Assembly: GCA_018824085.1 (NCBI GenBank)
Contig: JAHJHI010000043.1
Span: 1 to 64,000, forward strand
Length of the DNA stretch: 64,000 nucleotides
Direction: 5' to 3'
Origin: Gammaproteobacteria bacterium
GTDB lineage: Bacteria; Pseudomonadota; Gammaproteobacteria; Burkholderiales; Rhodocyclaceae
Shown here: in pieces, positions 36,991 to 46,183 of the stretch
Numbering within the stretch: the first letter of the stretch is position 1
Layout of the letters: every line of letters begins with the position of its first letter
Notes under the pieces: generated by a model
What the model was told of the DNA's origin: nothing
Seen by the model: only the letters and a program-made list of their open reading frames with translations
Databases searched by the model: none
Position numbers and translations under genes: made by a program

Positions 36991-38430
36991 TCAGTCGTCC
37001 AGCGCATTTCGCAGACCGTGCTTTTCGATGCGGTAGCGCAAGGTCATGCGGCTCACGCCCAGCCGGCGCGCCGCTTCCGACACATTGCCGCGCACCTTGT
37101 CCAGCGTGCGCTCGATCAGCCAGTACTCCGCCTCGTCCAGCGTCATGCCGGTAATCGTGACACCCTGCTCCGCGTGCGCCGCCGGCACGCCGGACGGCAG
37201 GCCGAGATCGTCCGGACGGATGTCACGCCCCTGGCACAACAGCACCGCGCGCTCGATCATGTGCTTGAGCTCACGCACATTGCCCGGCCAGTGATAGCGC
37301 TGCAGCGCACCCAGCGCGGCGCCTTCGAACAACGGTTCCACAAGCGCGTAGCGGCGTGCGGTGTGCGCGGCGAAGTGGCGCGCGAGCATCGAAATATCGC
37401 TGTCGCGCTCGCGCAGCGGCGGCATGGTGAGCGTGACGACGTTGAGCCGGTAGTAGAGGTCGGCACGGAACTGGCCGGCGGCGATCATCGCCGGCAGGTC
37501 GCGATTGGTACCGGCGACGAAGCGCGCCTCGATCGGCCGCTCGCGCGTCGAGCCGACGCGCCGCACCACGCGCCGCTCGATGACGTTGAGCAGCTTGGCC
37601 TGCATGTCCAGCGGCAGCTCGCCGATTTCGTCGAGAAACACCGTGCCGTTCTCGGCGGCCTCCAGCAAACCGGCGCGTGCGCCCTGCGCACCGGTATAGG
37701 CGCCCTTCTCGTGACCGAACAGTTCAGCCTCTATCAGCTCGCGCGGCAGCGACGCGCAATCGACCTGCACGAAGGGGCGCTCCGCAAGCGGGCCGGCCTT
37801 GTGCAGCAGGCGGGCCGCCACGTCCTTGCCGGTGCCTGTCTCGCCGATGATGAGCACGGTGGGCGGCGGCACGGCACCGTTGCCGGTCAGCGTTGCGAGC
37901 GACAGGATCTGCGTGCGCGCCGCGCGCAGCGACAGGCTGTCACCCAGAAGCTGCACGCTTTCCGCGTGGTGGCTTTCGCGGCTGCGCGAGTAATCGACCT
38001 TCTGGCGCAGGCCGGCGGTGCGCAGCACCTTTTCGATCACCAGTTGCAACTCTTCCAGATCGACCGGCTTCTTCAGATAGTCGGCGGCACCCAGTTTCAT
38101 CGCCCGTACCGCGTCCTCCACTTCGCCATAGGCGGTGAGCACGATGACCGGCGACGAACGGGCGTCGCGCGCCAGTTCCGCCAGCAGGTCGATGCCGCGC
38201 CCGTCGGGCAGGCGCAGGTCGAGCAGCACGACGTCCGGTGAAAAACTGCCGAGTGCGGCGCGCGCCTGCGTCAGCGTGGGTGCGTGTTCGCATTCGTAAC
38301 CGGCGCTGCTCAGGCGCTTGACGACGGCGCGCGCGAACAGCGCTTCGTCCTCGATCAGCAACAGGCGCGACGCGGACGCCGGGAGCGGCGCGTCCGCGGT
38401 GGCTTCGTGCATCAGCTCTTTTGTCTGCAT
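36991..38430 (-). CDS. NtrC-family sigma-54 response regulator
   Basis: A 479-residue response regulator. Receiver domain about 20-140 with acidic Glu27/Asp28, phospho-acceptor Asp71 ([11 protein letters not shown]) and Lys near 121 (YLKKPVD). AAA+ domain about 165-395 with GETGTGKD, sigma-54 loop GAYTGA (Phe to Tyr), Walker [13 protein letters not shown]. Fis-type HTH at the end ([20 protein letters not shown]). It is followed, seven bases away, by the sensor kinase gene upstream on the same strand. It is a good candidate to drive the sigma-54-like promoters of the PEP-CTERM genes nearby; compare PrsR in other PEP-CTERM bacteria. Confidence 0.93.
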   Translation of the reverse strand: MQTKELMHEATADAPLPASASRLLLIEDEALFARAVVKRLSSAGYECEHAPTLTQARAALGSFSPDVVLLDLRLPDGRGIDLLAELARDARSSPVIVLTAYGEVEDAVRAMKLGAADYLKKPVDLEELQLVIEKVLRTAGLRQKVDYSRSRESHHAESVQLLGDSLSLRAARTQILSLATLTGNGAVPPPTVLIIGETGTGKDVAARLLHKAGPLAERPFVQVDCASLPRELIEAELFGHEKGAYTGAQGARAGLLEAAENGTVFLDEIGELPLDMQAKLLNVIERRVVRRVGSTRERPIEARFVAGTNRDLPAMIAAGQFRADLYYRLNVVTLTMPPLRERDSDISMLARHFAAHTARRYALVEPLFEGAALGALQRYHWPGNVRELKHMIERAVLLCQGRDIRPDDLGLPSGVPAAHAEQGVTITGMTLDEAEYWLIERTLDKVRGNVSEAARRLGVSRMTLRYRIEKHGLRNALDD

Positions 38431-38436
38431 GCGAGG

Positions 38437-39891
38437 CTACTCCAGGGGCAGGATGACAACCGCTTCGGTACCGCGGTCATGGTGGATGAATTCCAGCCGG
38501 CCGCCGTGCACATCGCACACCTTGGCGGCAAACGGAATGCCCAGCCCGCTGCCCTGCACCTTGGTGGTGGCGAGCGGGCTCAGGCCACGCGGCGCCGGGC
38601 TGTTCATCATGCCGCTGCCGCAGTCACGGATGGACAGCAGCACGCCGTCACCGGCGTGCGCGTGGCGCAGCGTGATGGTGCCGTCAGGCGGCGACGCCTC
38701 GATGGCGTTGTTCAGCAGCGCGAGCAGCGCCTGTTCCATCAGGTGCAGATCCAGCGGCACGACGCAGGCGTCGTCCCAGCCGATGCGTCGCAGCCGGATG
38801 CCGGCGGCGTCGAGCCGGTCGCGCGCGACGTCGACCACGGTGTCGAACAGCATGGCGACGTTGACCGGCGCACGCTGGGGCTGCAGCGGATGCAGGTAGG
38901 ACAGCAGCGAATAGGTCCAGCGGTCGAGCCGGTCGGTCGTGCTGATGATGCCGGCCAGCCCTTCGCGCACGTCGCCAGGCAGCGTGTCGTCATCGATCAC
39001 CTGTGCGGTGGCGCGGATGCTGGCAAGCGGATTGCGGATGTTGTGCGCGACGACCGGCACCAGAGCCCCCAGCGTTGCCTGCTTTTCGGCACGCAGCAGG
39101 GCTTCCCGGCTGGCCGCAAGGTCGCCGGCCATCGAATTGATCGCATGCGCGAGACGCACCAGTTCCGCCGCGCCGGTTTCCGGCACCCGGTGATTCAGCC
39201 GGCCGCAACTGATGTTGCGCGTCGCGTCCATGATGGCGACGAGCGGGTCGGCGACCGCCACGCGCAGATAGCGCCGGAACACGACGAAGATCACCGTGGC
39301 GAGCAGCAACGGCAGCGTGAGCAGCGCCGGCACCACCTGCCGCAGCAGGGACAACTGGTCGTCGACACGCTTGCGTTCGAACAGCAGCACGCGCTCGAAT
39401 TCGCCCAGGCTCAGCTCGAACTCGTGAAAGGCGCCGCGTTCGAGTTGCACGTCGAGTCGCCGCCCTTCACTCATCGCGACCGACGACGGCACGCTCAACA
39501 AGGAGTCACCGTAGGCGCGCACGCCGCTGTAGGCGGCATGCAGCGCCCGCACGACCGCAAGCTCTCGTTCGCCCGCGGCGCGCACGTACACGAGGTTGAA
39601 GTGCCGGTCGATGTCACGCGCGTAATCGGCGAACTCGTTCGCCGCCTCGACGTCATTGAGGAAGGCATGATCGAACACCTCCTTGATCTGGCGATACAGG
39701 CTGCCGCGCATCTCCAGCGCCTCTGCGCTCATGAAGGACAGCCGGTCGCGCTCGGCGGACGCGCTGCTCCACAGGTGGAGGCCGATGACCCCCATGGCGC
39801 CCGAGAACAACAACAGCGCCAGATAGAGCACAGCGTAACGGAGCTGCAGACGCTTCAGGGAGTGCGCTTCTCCGATCAGATCACGTATCAA
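38437..39891 (-). CDS. Membrane sensor histidine kinase
   Basis: About 484 residues, partner of the adjacent response regulator. Two membrane helices (YAVLYLALLLFSGAMGVIGL and ALLTLPLLLATVIFVVF) frame a helical periplasmic domain; then HAMP (RRYLRVAVADPLVAIMDATR), the phospho-acceptor His in VVAHNIRNPLASIRA, and an ATPase domain with LNNAIEASPP and GSGLGIPFAAKV. The start is uncertain: no ATG is near the first helix, and a TTG at 39891 is used here. The sensor is not the multi-helix PrsK type known from PEP-CTERM systems. The signal is unknown. Confidence 0.85.
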   Translation of the reverse strand: MIRDLIGEAHSLKRLQLRYAVLYLALLLFSGAMGVIGLHLWSSASAERDRLSFMSAEALEMRGSLYRQIKEVFDHAFLNDVEAANEFADYARDIDRHFNLVYVRAAGERELAVVRALHAAYSGVRAYGDSLLSVPSSVAMSEGRRLDVQLERGAFHEFELSLGEFERVLLFERKRVDDQLSLLRQVVPALLTLPLLLATVIFVVFRRYLRVAVADPLVAIMDATRNISCGRLNHRVPETGAAELVRLAHAINSMAGDLAASREALLRAEKQATLGALVPVVAHNIRNPLASIRATAQVIDDDTLPGDVREGLAGIISTTDRLDRWTYSLLSYLHPLQPQRAPVNVAMLFDTVVDVARDRLDAAGIRLRRIGWDDACVVPLDLHLMEQALLALLNNAIEASPPDGTITLRHAHAGDGVLLSIRDCGSGMMNSPAPRGLSPLATTKVQGSGLGIPFAAKVCDVHGGRLEFIHHDRGTEAVVILPLE

Positions 39892-40256
39892 GGTACAGGC
39901 AGGCCGGAGACATGACGCGTCAATGCGTCTGCAAGAAATACGCCGGAGTGCGACCAACCGGGACAACAGCCCGGTGCATTGCCCCGGTCGGGAAATGGCC
40001 CCAGTATGTGACGAACGGCATCTGTCGCCGCGGCGGCTGCGTCGGTGGCTGAAATGAACCAGACCGAAGGATTTCAACCGCCATCCAGCCCACGCCGGGG
40101 TTGGATGATCCGCCTTGAACACGTCATCCACACGGGATTTCATCCCGTCCGGATCATGACAAACACCTGCATTTTCACCCGTGCTTGCGCGGCGGCCCGC
40201 TCCGCACACGGTATCGTCGCGCAGCACGGATTCTTCCCTACCCGGAACACCCGCCC
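39892..40256. other. Intergenic, divergent kinase/phosphoketolase
   Basis: I see no gene, hairpin or strong promoter in these 365 bases. A short open frame at 40045-40260 overlaps the phosphoketolase start and has no ribosome site. Confidence 0.5.
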
Positions 40257-42632
40257 ATGACAGCTTCTTCAGCCACTCCCGAACTGCTCGACCGCATGGA
40301 CGCGTACTGGCGCGCAGCCAACTATCTGTCCGTCGGCCAGATCTTCCTGTATGACAACCCGCTGCTGAGGCGCCCGCTGGCGCTGGCCGACGTGAAGCCC
40401 ATGCTGCTCGGCCACTGGGGCACGACGCCAGGCCAGAACTTCATCTACGTGCATCTGAACCGGGTGATACGCGAGCACGACCTCGACATGATCTTCATAT
40501 CGGGCCCGGGACACGGCGGCCCGGCCGTCGTCAGCAATACCTATCTCGAAGGCACGTACAGCGAGATATATCCGGACATCAGCCAGGACCAAGCCGGCCT
40601 GAAAAAGCTGTTCACGCAGTTCTCCTTCCCCGGCGGCATTCCCAGCCACGCGTCACCCGAATGCCCGGGCTCCATCCACGAAGGCGGCGAACTGGGCTAT
40701 TCACTGAGCCATGCGTTCGGCGCGGCATTCGACAACCCGGATCTCGTGGTCGCCTGCGTCATCGGTGACGGCGAGGCGGAAACCGGCCCGCTGGCGACGG
40801 CCTGGCACTCCAACAAATTCCTCGACCCGGTCGGCGACGGCGCGGTGCTGCCCATCCTGCACCTGAACGGCTACAAGATCGCCAACCCGACGCTGCTGGC
40901 ACGCATCAGCCGTGAGGAACTGGAGCAATTGCTGCGCGGCTGCGGCTGGACGCCGCATTTCGTCGAAGGCCACGAGCCGGCGCTCATGCACGCCGCGATG
41001 GCCGCAACACTCGACACCGTGATCCGCGACATCCGGGCCATCCAGCGCGACGCGCGCGAGCACGGCCGCACGCAACGCCCGCGCTGGCCCATGATCGTGC
41101 TCGCCTCACCCAAGGGCTGGACCGGACCGAAGGAGGTGGACGGCCTGCCGGTGGAGAACACGTCCCGCTCGCATCAGGTACCCCTGCACCCGGCGACGCA
41201 TCCGGAGCACCTCGCCCTGCTCGAGACATGGCTGAAAAGCTATCGACCGGAAGAACTGTTCGACGATGAGGGCCGGCTGATGCCGGACCTGGCCGAACTG
41301 GCGCCCACGGGCCCGCGCCGCATGGGTGCCAATCCGCACGCGAATGGCGGACTGCTGCTGCGCGACCTGGCGCTGCCCGATTTCCGCAGCTACGCGGCGC
41401 AGGTCCCCGCACCGGGCACGCCCGGCATCGGCGACACGCGCGTGCTCGGTCCCTTCCTGCGGGACGTCGTCGCGCTGAACGACGCACAGCGCAACTTCCG
41501 CGTGTTCGGCCCGGACGAAACCGCCTCCAACGGACTGGAAGCGCTGTTCGAGACAACCGCTCGCCAATGGGATGCCGCCACGCTGCCGACCGACGCCTTT
41601 CTCGCCCCAAGCGGACGCGTGCTCGACTCCATGCTCAGCGAGCACCAGTGCGAGGGCTGGCTGGAGGGCTATCTGCTGACCGGCCGCCACGGCCTCTTCA
41701 ACTGTTACGAAGCCTTCATCCACATCATCGATTCCATGTTCAACCAGCACGCCAAGTGGCTGAAGGTGACGCGTGAGCTGCCCTGGCGGCGGCCGATCGC
41801 GTCACTGAACTATCTGCTGGCTTCCCACGTGTGGCGCCAGGACCACAACGGCTTTTCGCATCAGGACCCGGGCTTCATCGATCACGTGGTGAACAAGAAG
41901 GCGGAGGTCGTGCGCGTCTATCTGCCGCCGGACGCGAACTGCCTGCTGTCGGTGATGGACCATTGCCTGCGCAGTCGCCACTACGTGAATGTCGTCATTG
42001 CCGGCAAGCACCCCGCGCCGCAGTGGCTGACGATGGATGAGGCCGTGCAGCACTGCCGCGACGGTATCGGAGCCTGGAAATGGGCCGGCAACGAGCCGGC
42101 GGCCGGCAACGAGCCGGACGTCGTCATGGCCTGCAGCGGCGACGTGCCGACGCTGGAAACGCTGGCCGCCGTCGCCACCTTGCGCAAGCATCTGCCGACG
42201 CTGAGGATCCGCGTCGTCAACATCGTCGACCTGATGAAGCTGCAACCGCCAGGCGAGCACCCGCACGGACTGCCCGACGCAGACTTCGACGCATTGTTCA
42301 CGCGCGACAGGCCGGTCATCTTCGCCTTTCACGCCTACCCGTGGCTGATCCACCGCCTGACCTACCGGCGCACCAACCACGGCAACTTCCACGTTCGTGG
42401 CTATAAAGAAGAAGGCACGATCACGACGCCGTTCGACATGACGGTACTGAACGACATCGACCGCTTCCATCTGGTGATGGACACGATCGACCGTCTGCCG
42501 CAGACCGGCGACGCCGGCCAGGCGCTGAAGTCCCGGATGGCCGGCAAGCTCGCCGAGCACGCGCGCCATATCCGGCAGCATGGTCAGGACATGCCCGAAA
42601 TCCGCGGCTGGCAATGGCCGCACGCTCATTGA
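40257..42632 (+). CDS. xfp: Phosphoketolase
   Basis: A 791-residue thiamine-diphosphate enzyme that cleaves xylulose 5-phosphate (and often fructose 6-phosphate) with phosphate to acetyl phosphate and a shorter sugar phosphate. Family hallmarks are [20 protein letters not shown], the ThDP motif [15 protein letters not shown] and a C-terminal [20 protein letters not shown]. The length is normal. A short tandem duplication, [11 protein letters not shown], lies about residue 612. It feeds acetyl units, which matches acetate genes further right. Small genes follow at once. Confidence 0.95.
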   Translation: MTASSATPELLDRMDAYWRAANYLSVGQIFLYDNPLLRRPLALADVKPMLLGHWGTTPGQNFIYVHLNRVIREHDLDMIFISGPGHGGPAVVSNTYLEGTYSEIYPDISQDQAGLKKLFTQFSFPGGIPSHASPECPGSIHEGGELGYSLSHAFGAAFDNPDLVVACVIGDGEAETGPLATAWHSNKFLDPVGDGAVLPILHLNGYKIANPTLLARISREELEQLLRGCGWTPHFVEGHEPALMHAAMAATLDTVIRDIRAIQRDAREHGRTQRPRWPMIVLASPKGWTGPKEVDGLPVENTSRSHQVPLHPATHPEHLALLETWLKSYRPEELFDDEGRLMPDLAELAPTGPRRMGANPHANGGLLLRDLALPDFRSYAAQVPAPGTPGIGDTRVLGPFLRDVVALNDAQRNFRVFGPDETASNGLEALFETTARQWDAATLPTDAFLAPSGRVLDSMLSEHQCEGWLEGYLLTGRHGLFNCYEAFIHIIDSMFNQHAKWLKVTRELPWRRPIASLNYLLASHVWRQDHNGFSHQDPGFIDHVVNKKAEVVRVYLPPDANCLLSVMDHCLRSRHYVNVVIAGKHPAPQWLTMDEAVQHCRDGIGAWKWAGNEPAAGNEPDVVMACSGDVPTLETLAAVATLRKHLPTLRIRVVNIVDLMKLQPPGEHPHGLPDADFDALFTRDRPVIFAFHAYPWLIHRLTYRRTNHGNFHVRGYKEEGTITTPFDMTVLNDIDRFHLVMDTIDRLPQTGDAGQALKSRMAGKLAEHARHIRQHGQDMPEIRGWQWPHAH

Positions 42633-42643
42633 TGGAGCTGACG

Positions 42644-42850
42644 ATGGCAAGGATGGAACAGCTGGAACTGGACGCGCATCGCGAACAACTGGCCGCGGAC
42701 GTGGCGGCGCTGGTCGACAAATACCGCTCGATCTTCACGTGGGACGTCCCGGACATCGACGAACCGCGCGCCGACCGGCTGATTCTGGGCGCCATCCGCA
42801 CGGCGCTCGACGACGTGGAAAACGGTTTGCGCACCGGCACGGCTGACTGA
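42644..42850 (+). CDS. Small hypothetical protein after phosphoketolase
   Basis: A 68-residue acidic, helical protein (DVAALVDKYRSIFTWDVPDI, then DEPRADRLILGAIRTALDDV). I do not recognise a family. GGAG lies six bases before the ATG at 42644; an alternative ATG at 42632 overlaps the phosphoketolase stop (TGATG) and would add four residues. No signal peptide or membrane segment. Translation coupling to xfp suggests a related role, but nothing in the sequence says what. Confidence 0.55.
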   Translation: MARMEQLELDAHREQLAADVAALVDKYRSIFTWDVPDIDEPRADRLILGAIRTALDDVENGLRTGTAD

Positions 42851-42865
42851 CAGGAGAACCCCGCA

Positions 42866-43063
42866 GTGCACAAAAACTGCGAACAATCGCCGACGCCAGC
42901 GGTCAATGCTGCACGGGGCGCGGAACGGAACCGGAATGCGTACAACCATGGCACGCATCCCGTCCGGCACGCCATCGCATCGGGACGGCAATGTCGCGAA
43001 ACACCGTGTCCGGTCAGATCGCTCGCGACGACGCAGTTTCACGGAGGGACGGGATCACCATGA
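42866..43063 (+). CDS. Possible 65-residue ORF
   Basis: A GTG at 42866 has AGGAG eight to twelve bases upstream and opens a 65-codon frame ending in an ATGA overlap with the next gene. The product is basic and low in hydrophobic residues (NRNAYNHGTHPVRHAIASGR), not protein-like in a clear way. The ribosome site and overlap argue for coding, the composition against. Confidence 0.3.
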   Translation: MHKNCEQSPTPAVNAARGAERNRNAYNHGTHPVRHAIASGRQCRETPCPVRSLATTQFHGGTGSP

Positions 43064-43362
43064 ACCAGACCACGCACTTGATCGAACAACACGTACTCGA
43101 ATCGGAATCACGACTGCGGCACATCGACGAATTGATCGAGCGCGCCCGACGGCTCCGGACACCGGAGATCGAAGCGCAGCTCAACCGCACAAGACGGGAT
43201 CGCGACCGGCTGGCAAACGAGCTTGGCGAAGTCAGGAACGACGACCCGAACGCCGTGCAGCGCGGCGAACGGGTCAAGGGCATGCTGCAGTCGGTCGGAC
43301 TGGAGCTGGAAAAGGCGCTGACGGCCATCTTCGAACGCGACGAAAAGCCGCGCCCTTCGTAA
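43060..43362 (+). CDS. Small coiled-coil hypothetical protein
   Basis: A 100-residue, almost entirely helical, charged protein: HVLESESRLRHIDELIERAR and then LNRTRRDRDRLANELGEVRN, suggesting a coiled coil. No signal peptide or membrane segment. GGAGGGA lies upstream at a slightly long distance. A strong terminator follows. I do not recognise the family; it looks like a small accessory or stress protein of the kind often annotated only as hypothetical. Confidence 0.65.
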   Translation: MNQTTHLIEQHVLESESRLRHIDELIERARRLRTPEIEAQLNRTRRDRDRLANELGEVRNDDPNAVQRGERVKGMLQSVGLELEKALTAIFERDEKPRPS

Positions 43363-43428
43363 GGCGCGGAGGCTCACCGCCCGCCACGCAGAGCCTCGTC
43401 AACGGGGCATCGCCCGGCCAAAAAAAAT

Positions 43429-43456
43429 GCGCCTTCTTGGAAGGCGCTTTTTTTTT
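43429..43456. terminator. Strong intrinsic terminator
   Basis: GCGCCTT-CTTGG-AAGGCGC with an upstream A-tract and nine T's after it, so it can act in both directions. Confidence 0.93.
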
Positions 43457-43466
43457 GCTTGATGCG

Positions 43467-43556
43467 TGGCGGAGAGGGCGGGATTCGAACCCGCGTTAGG
43501 TTTTCACCTAAACACGCTTTCCAGGCGTGCGACTTAAACCACTCATCCACCTCTCC
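43467..43556 (-). tRNA. tRNA-Ser (anticodon GGA)
   Basis: The reverse strand folds as a 90-nt class II tRNA. Acceptor GGAGAGG pairs with CCTCTCC, then G and encoded CCA. The anticodon arm CACGC-CTGGAAA-GCGTG gives GGA (TCC/TCT codons), and a long variable arm follows. Confidence 0.95.
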
Positions 43557-43636
43557 GCGAAGACGCGAGATGATATCAGAAACACCCGTGAAACGGCCCG
43601 CTTGCCGATGACTCGTTTCACGGACTGCGGCCGGCC

Positions 43637-45703
43637 TCAGTAAACCCCTTCATCACGCACGCTGCTCCGCTCGGCCGGGCCGAGATTGGGATAGCGCACG
43701 TGCTCGACCAGCTCGCGCGTTTCACGGTCGGGCGCGGGCGTGACGAGACTCACCAGCACCAGCACGACGAAGCCGACGGGGATGCCGAAGAAGCCGCAGG
43801 AGATCGGTTCTATGCCGAACCACGCGTTCGAAATGTCGCCGCCGAAGAACGGATGTGTCCGCACCGCGTAGTACAGGCACATTGCCAGGCCGGCGATCAT
43901 GCCGCTGATGGCGCCCGGCTTGTTGGCGCGCTGCCAGAACACGCCGCAGACGAGCGCCGGAAAGAACGCCGACGCGGCGATCGAGAACGCCAGACCGACC
44001 ATGAACAGGATGTTGTCCGGCTTGAGCGACGCGGTGTAGGCCGCGATCAATGCGACCACGAGCAGCAGCGTCTTGGAAATGACCAGGCGTCGCTGCGTGG
44101 AGGCGGCAGGGTCGATCACCTTGTAGTAGACATCGTGCGACATCGCATTCGCGATGGTCAGCAGCAGGCCGTCCGCGGTGGACAGCGCGGCGGCAAGGCC
44201 GCCAGCCGCGACAAGGCCCGAAATGACATAGGGCAAGCCGGCGATTTCCGGCGTGGCGAGCACGATCACGTCGGTATTCAGCGTCAGTTCCGCCAGCTGC
44301 AGGAGGCCATCGCCGTTGATGTCCTCGATCTTCACCAGCCCGACCTTGCCCCAGGAAGCGACCCAGCCGGGCAACGTGGAAATGGTCGAGCCGACGAGGT
44401 TCGTATACACCTCGTACTTCGCGAACACCGCGTAAGCCGGCGCCGTGACGTAGAGCAGGAAGATGAAGAACAGTGACCAGAAGACCGATTCACGCGCCTC
44501 ACGGACGCTGGGCGTCGTGTAGTAGCGCATCAGGATGTGCGGCAGTGACGCGGTGCCCACCATCAGGCAGATGACCAGCGCGATGAAATTGAGCCGTTTG
44601 TTGTCGGAGTCGGCCTGATCCCGGCCCGCATGCGCGAGCGTGTGGGCAAGCGGCGGCGCTGCCTTGCTTTCGGCGGCCTTTCTCGCGTCGGTCCATTTCT
44701 TGCGGGCGCCGGCCTCGTCCTTGGGTGTTTCGCGCAGTGCCATTTCCGCGACGGAAATGTCCTTGGCCGGCGCGTTGTCGGCCTTCAGCACGTCGAGCCG
44801 CTCGGTCAGGCGGGCGCGCTCCGCTTCGAGCGAATCCGGCAGGCCGGCGATCTTCTCGTCGAAGCTGTCCATGCGCGCCTTGTAGAGCGCGTTGACTTCG
44901 AGTTCCTTCGGCGACGAGAACAGCTCCTTTTCCTTGAGCGACAGCTTCTGCAGCACGGTGCCGTACACGGCCTGCGGCACCGGAATGCCGGTCACCTTGG
45001 TCGACAGGATGACGACCGGCAACATGTAGGCAACGATGAGGATGATGTACTGCGCCACCTGTGTCCACGTGACCGCACGCATGCCGCCGAGGAAGGAGCA
45101 CACGAGGATGCCGGCCAGGCCGACGAAGACGCCCACTTCGAATTCCAGCCCGACGAAGCGGCTGGTGATCAGCCCGACACCATAGATCTGCGCGACGACA
45201 TAGGTGAAGGACGCGAGAATGGCTGCCAGCACACCGATCATGCGGGCCGCGTTGCCGCCGTAGCGGGCGCCGAGGAAGTCCGGAATGGTGAATTCGCCGA
45301 ACTTGCGCAGATAGGGCGCGAGGAACAGCGCGACCAGGCAGTAGCCGCCGGTCCAGCCCATGACGAAGGCCAACCCTTGATAACCGCCGAAGTACAGCGT
45401 GCCGGCCAGGCCGATGAAGGACGCCGCCGACATCCAGTCGGCCCCGGTCGCCATGCCGTTGAACAGCGCCGGCACGCGCCGCCCGGCGACATAGTATTCG
45501 GACACGTCGGCGGTACGGCTCATGACACCGATGCCGGCGTACAGCGCGATCGTTGCGAACATGAACACGTAGCCGATCCAGCGCGTCGACATGCCCATCT
45601 GTTCGGCGAATGCGAGAAACACGACGAACAGCGCGAAGCCACCCGCGTACCAGCTGTACATCCTCTTGAGCTGCCGGTTGAAAGCGGCCTGGGCATTCGA
45701 CAT
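43637..45703 (-). CDS. Sodium:solute symporter, acetate type (VC_2705 subfamily)
   Basis: A 688-residue secondary transporter with about 13 membrane helices. It is of the SSS family and resembles ActP: FGGYQGLAFVMGWTGGYCLV, VTWTQVAQYIILIVAYMLPV and LAAALSTADGLLLTIANAMS. A large hydrophilic insert (about residues 265-385, rich in Lys/Glu) separates two helices; this is normal for the long VC_2705 subgroup. It is paired with a DUF4212 gene, the standard small partner. The start MSNAQAAF has AGGAGG at nine bases; an earlier ATG overlaps that site. Likely substrate acetate, given acs nearby. Confidence 0.9.
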   Translation of the reverse strand: MSNAQAAFNRQLKRMYSWYAGGFALFVVFLAFAEQMGMSTRWIGYVFMFATIALYAGIGVMSRTADVSEYYVAGRRVPALFNGMATGADWMSAASFIGLAGTLYFGGYQGLAFVMGWTGGYCLVALFLAPYLRKFGEFTIPDFLGARYGGNAARMIGVLAAILASFTYVVAQIYGVGLITSRFVGLEFEVGVFVGLAGILVCSFLGGMRAVTWTQVAQYIILIVAYMLPVVILSTKVTGIPVPQAVYGTVLQKLSLKEKELFSSPKELEVNALYKARMDSFDEKIAGLPDSLEAERARLTERLDVLKADNAPAKDISVAEMALRETPKDEAGARKKWTDARKAAESKAAPPLAHTLAHAGRDQADSDNKRLNFIALVICLMVGTASLPHILMRYYTTPSVREARESVFWSLFFIFLLYVTAPAYAVFAKYEVYTNLVGSTISTLPGWVASWGKVGLVKIEDINGDGLLQLAELTLNTDVIVLATPEIAGLPYVISGLVAAGGLAAALSTADGLLLTIANAMSHDVYYKVIDPAASTQRRLVISKTLLLVVALIAAYTASLKPDNILFMVGLAFSIAASAFFPALVCGVFWQRANKPGAISGMIAGLAMCLYYAVRTHPFFGGDISNAWFGIEPISCGFFGIPVGFVVLVLVSLVTPAPDRETRELVEHVRYPNLGPAERSSVRDEGVY

Positions 45704-45704
45704 G

Positions 45705-45965
45705 TCAGGCATCCTCCTGCACGCCGTATTCATGGTCGAGGCGGTTCATGACCCGCGCGTAATACCAGATGATGACCACGTACACGATGAGCGATCCCTG
45801 TGCCCCCATGTAGAACGCCAGCGGCCAGCCGAAAACGACGATGTCGTTCAGCTCCCGCGCGTAGTAGATCGGGATGAAGGTGACGCTGAACCACAGCGCG
45901 ACGAGCACTGCAGTGATGTGAAGATTGCGGCGCCAGTATTCACGGTGCCTGCCCGACAACTGCAT
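45705..45965 (-). CDS. DUF4212 small subunit of the symporter
   Basis: An 86-residue membrane protein with two helices (ITAVLVALWFSVTFIPIYYA and FYMGAQGSLIVYVVIIWYYA) and the family ending YYARVMNRLDHEYGV. DUF4212 proteins are found directly upstream of VC_2705-type symporters and are regarded as their small partner. Its stop overlaps the region before the symporter start by a few bases. Upstream, 45966-46183 holds no gene I can support. Confidence 0.9.
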   Translation of the reverse strand: MQLSGRHREYWRRNLHITAVLVALWFSVTFIPIYYARELNDIVVFGWPLAFYMGAQGSLIVYVVIIWYYARVMNRLDHEYGVQEDA

Positions 45966-46183
45966 TCAAGCCTCCTCCTCCGGCGTTCCGGAATTTTTTC
46001 TGGTACGTCCACACCGCACGCCGGCAGTACCGGCTTCACTTGCGGTGACGGTCGCGGATGCGCCCTTGTGCCGGGCGTCAGCCGCATCACGACATCGCAA
46101 GGCGAGCCGTGAAACACGCTACATCATGCAGTTCAAGCTTACGGTGGCCTTACCCGGCGAACATTTCCGGCACGCCGGACGGC

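Noticed and set aside
40045-40260. A short plus-strand frame before phosphoketolase.
   Set aside because: It overlaps the start of xfp, has no ribosome site and no protein-like features.
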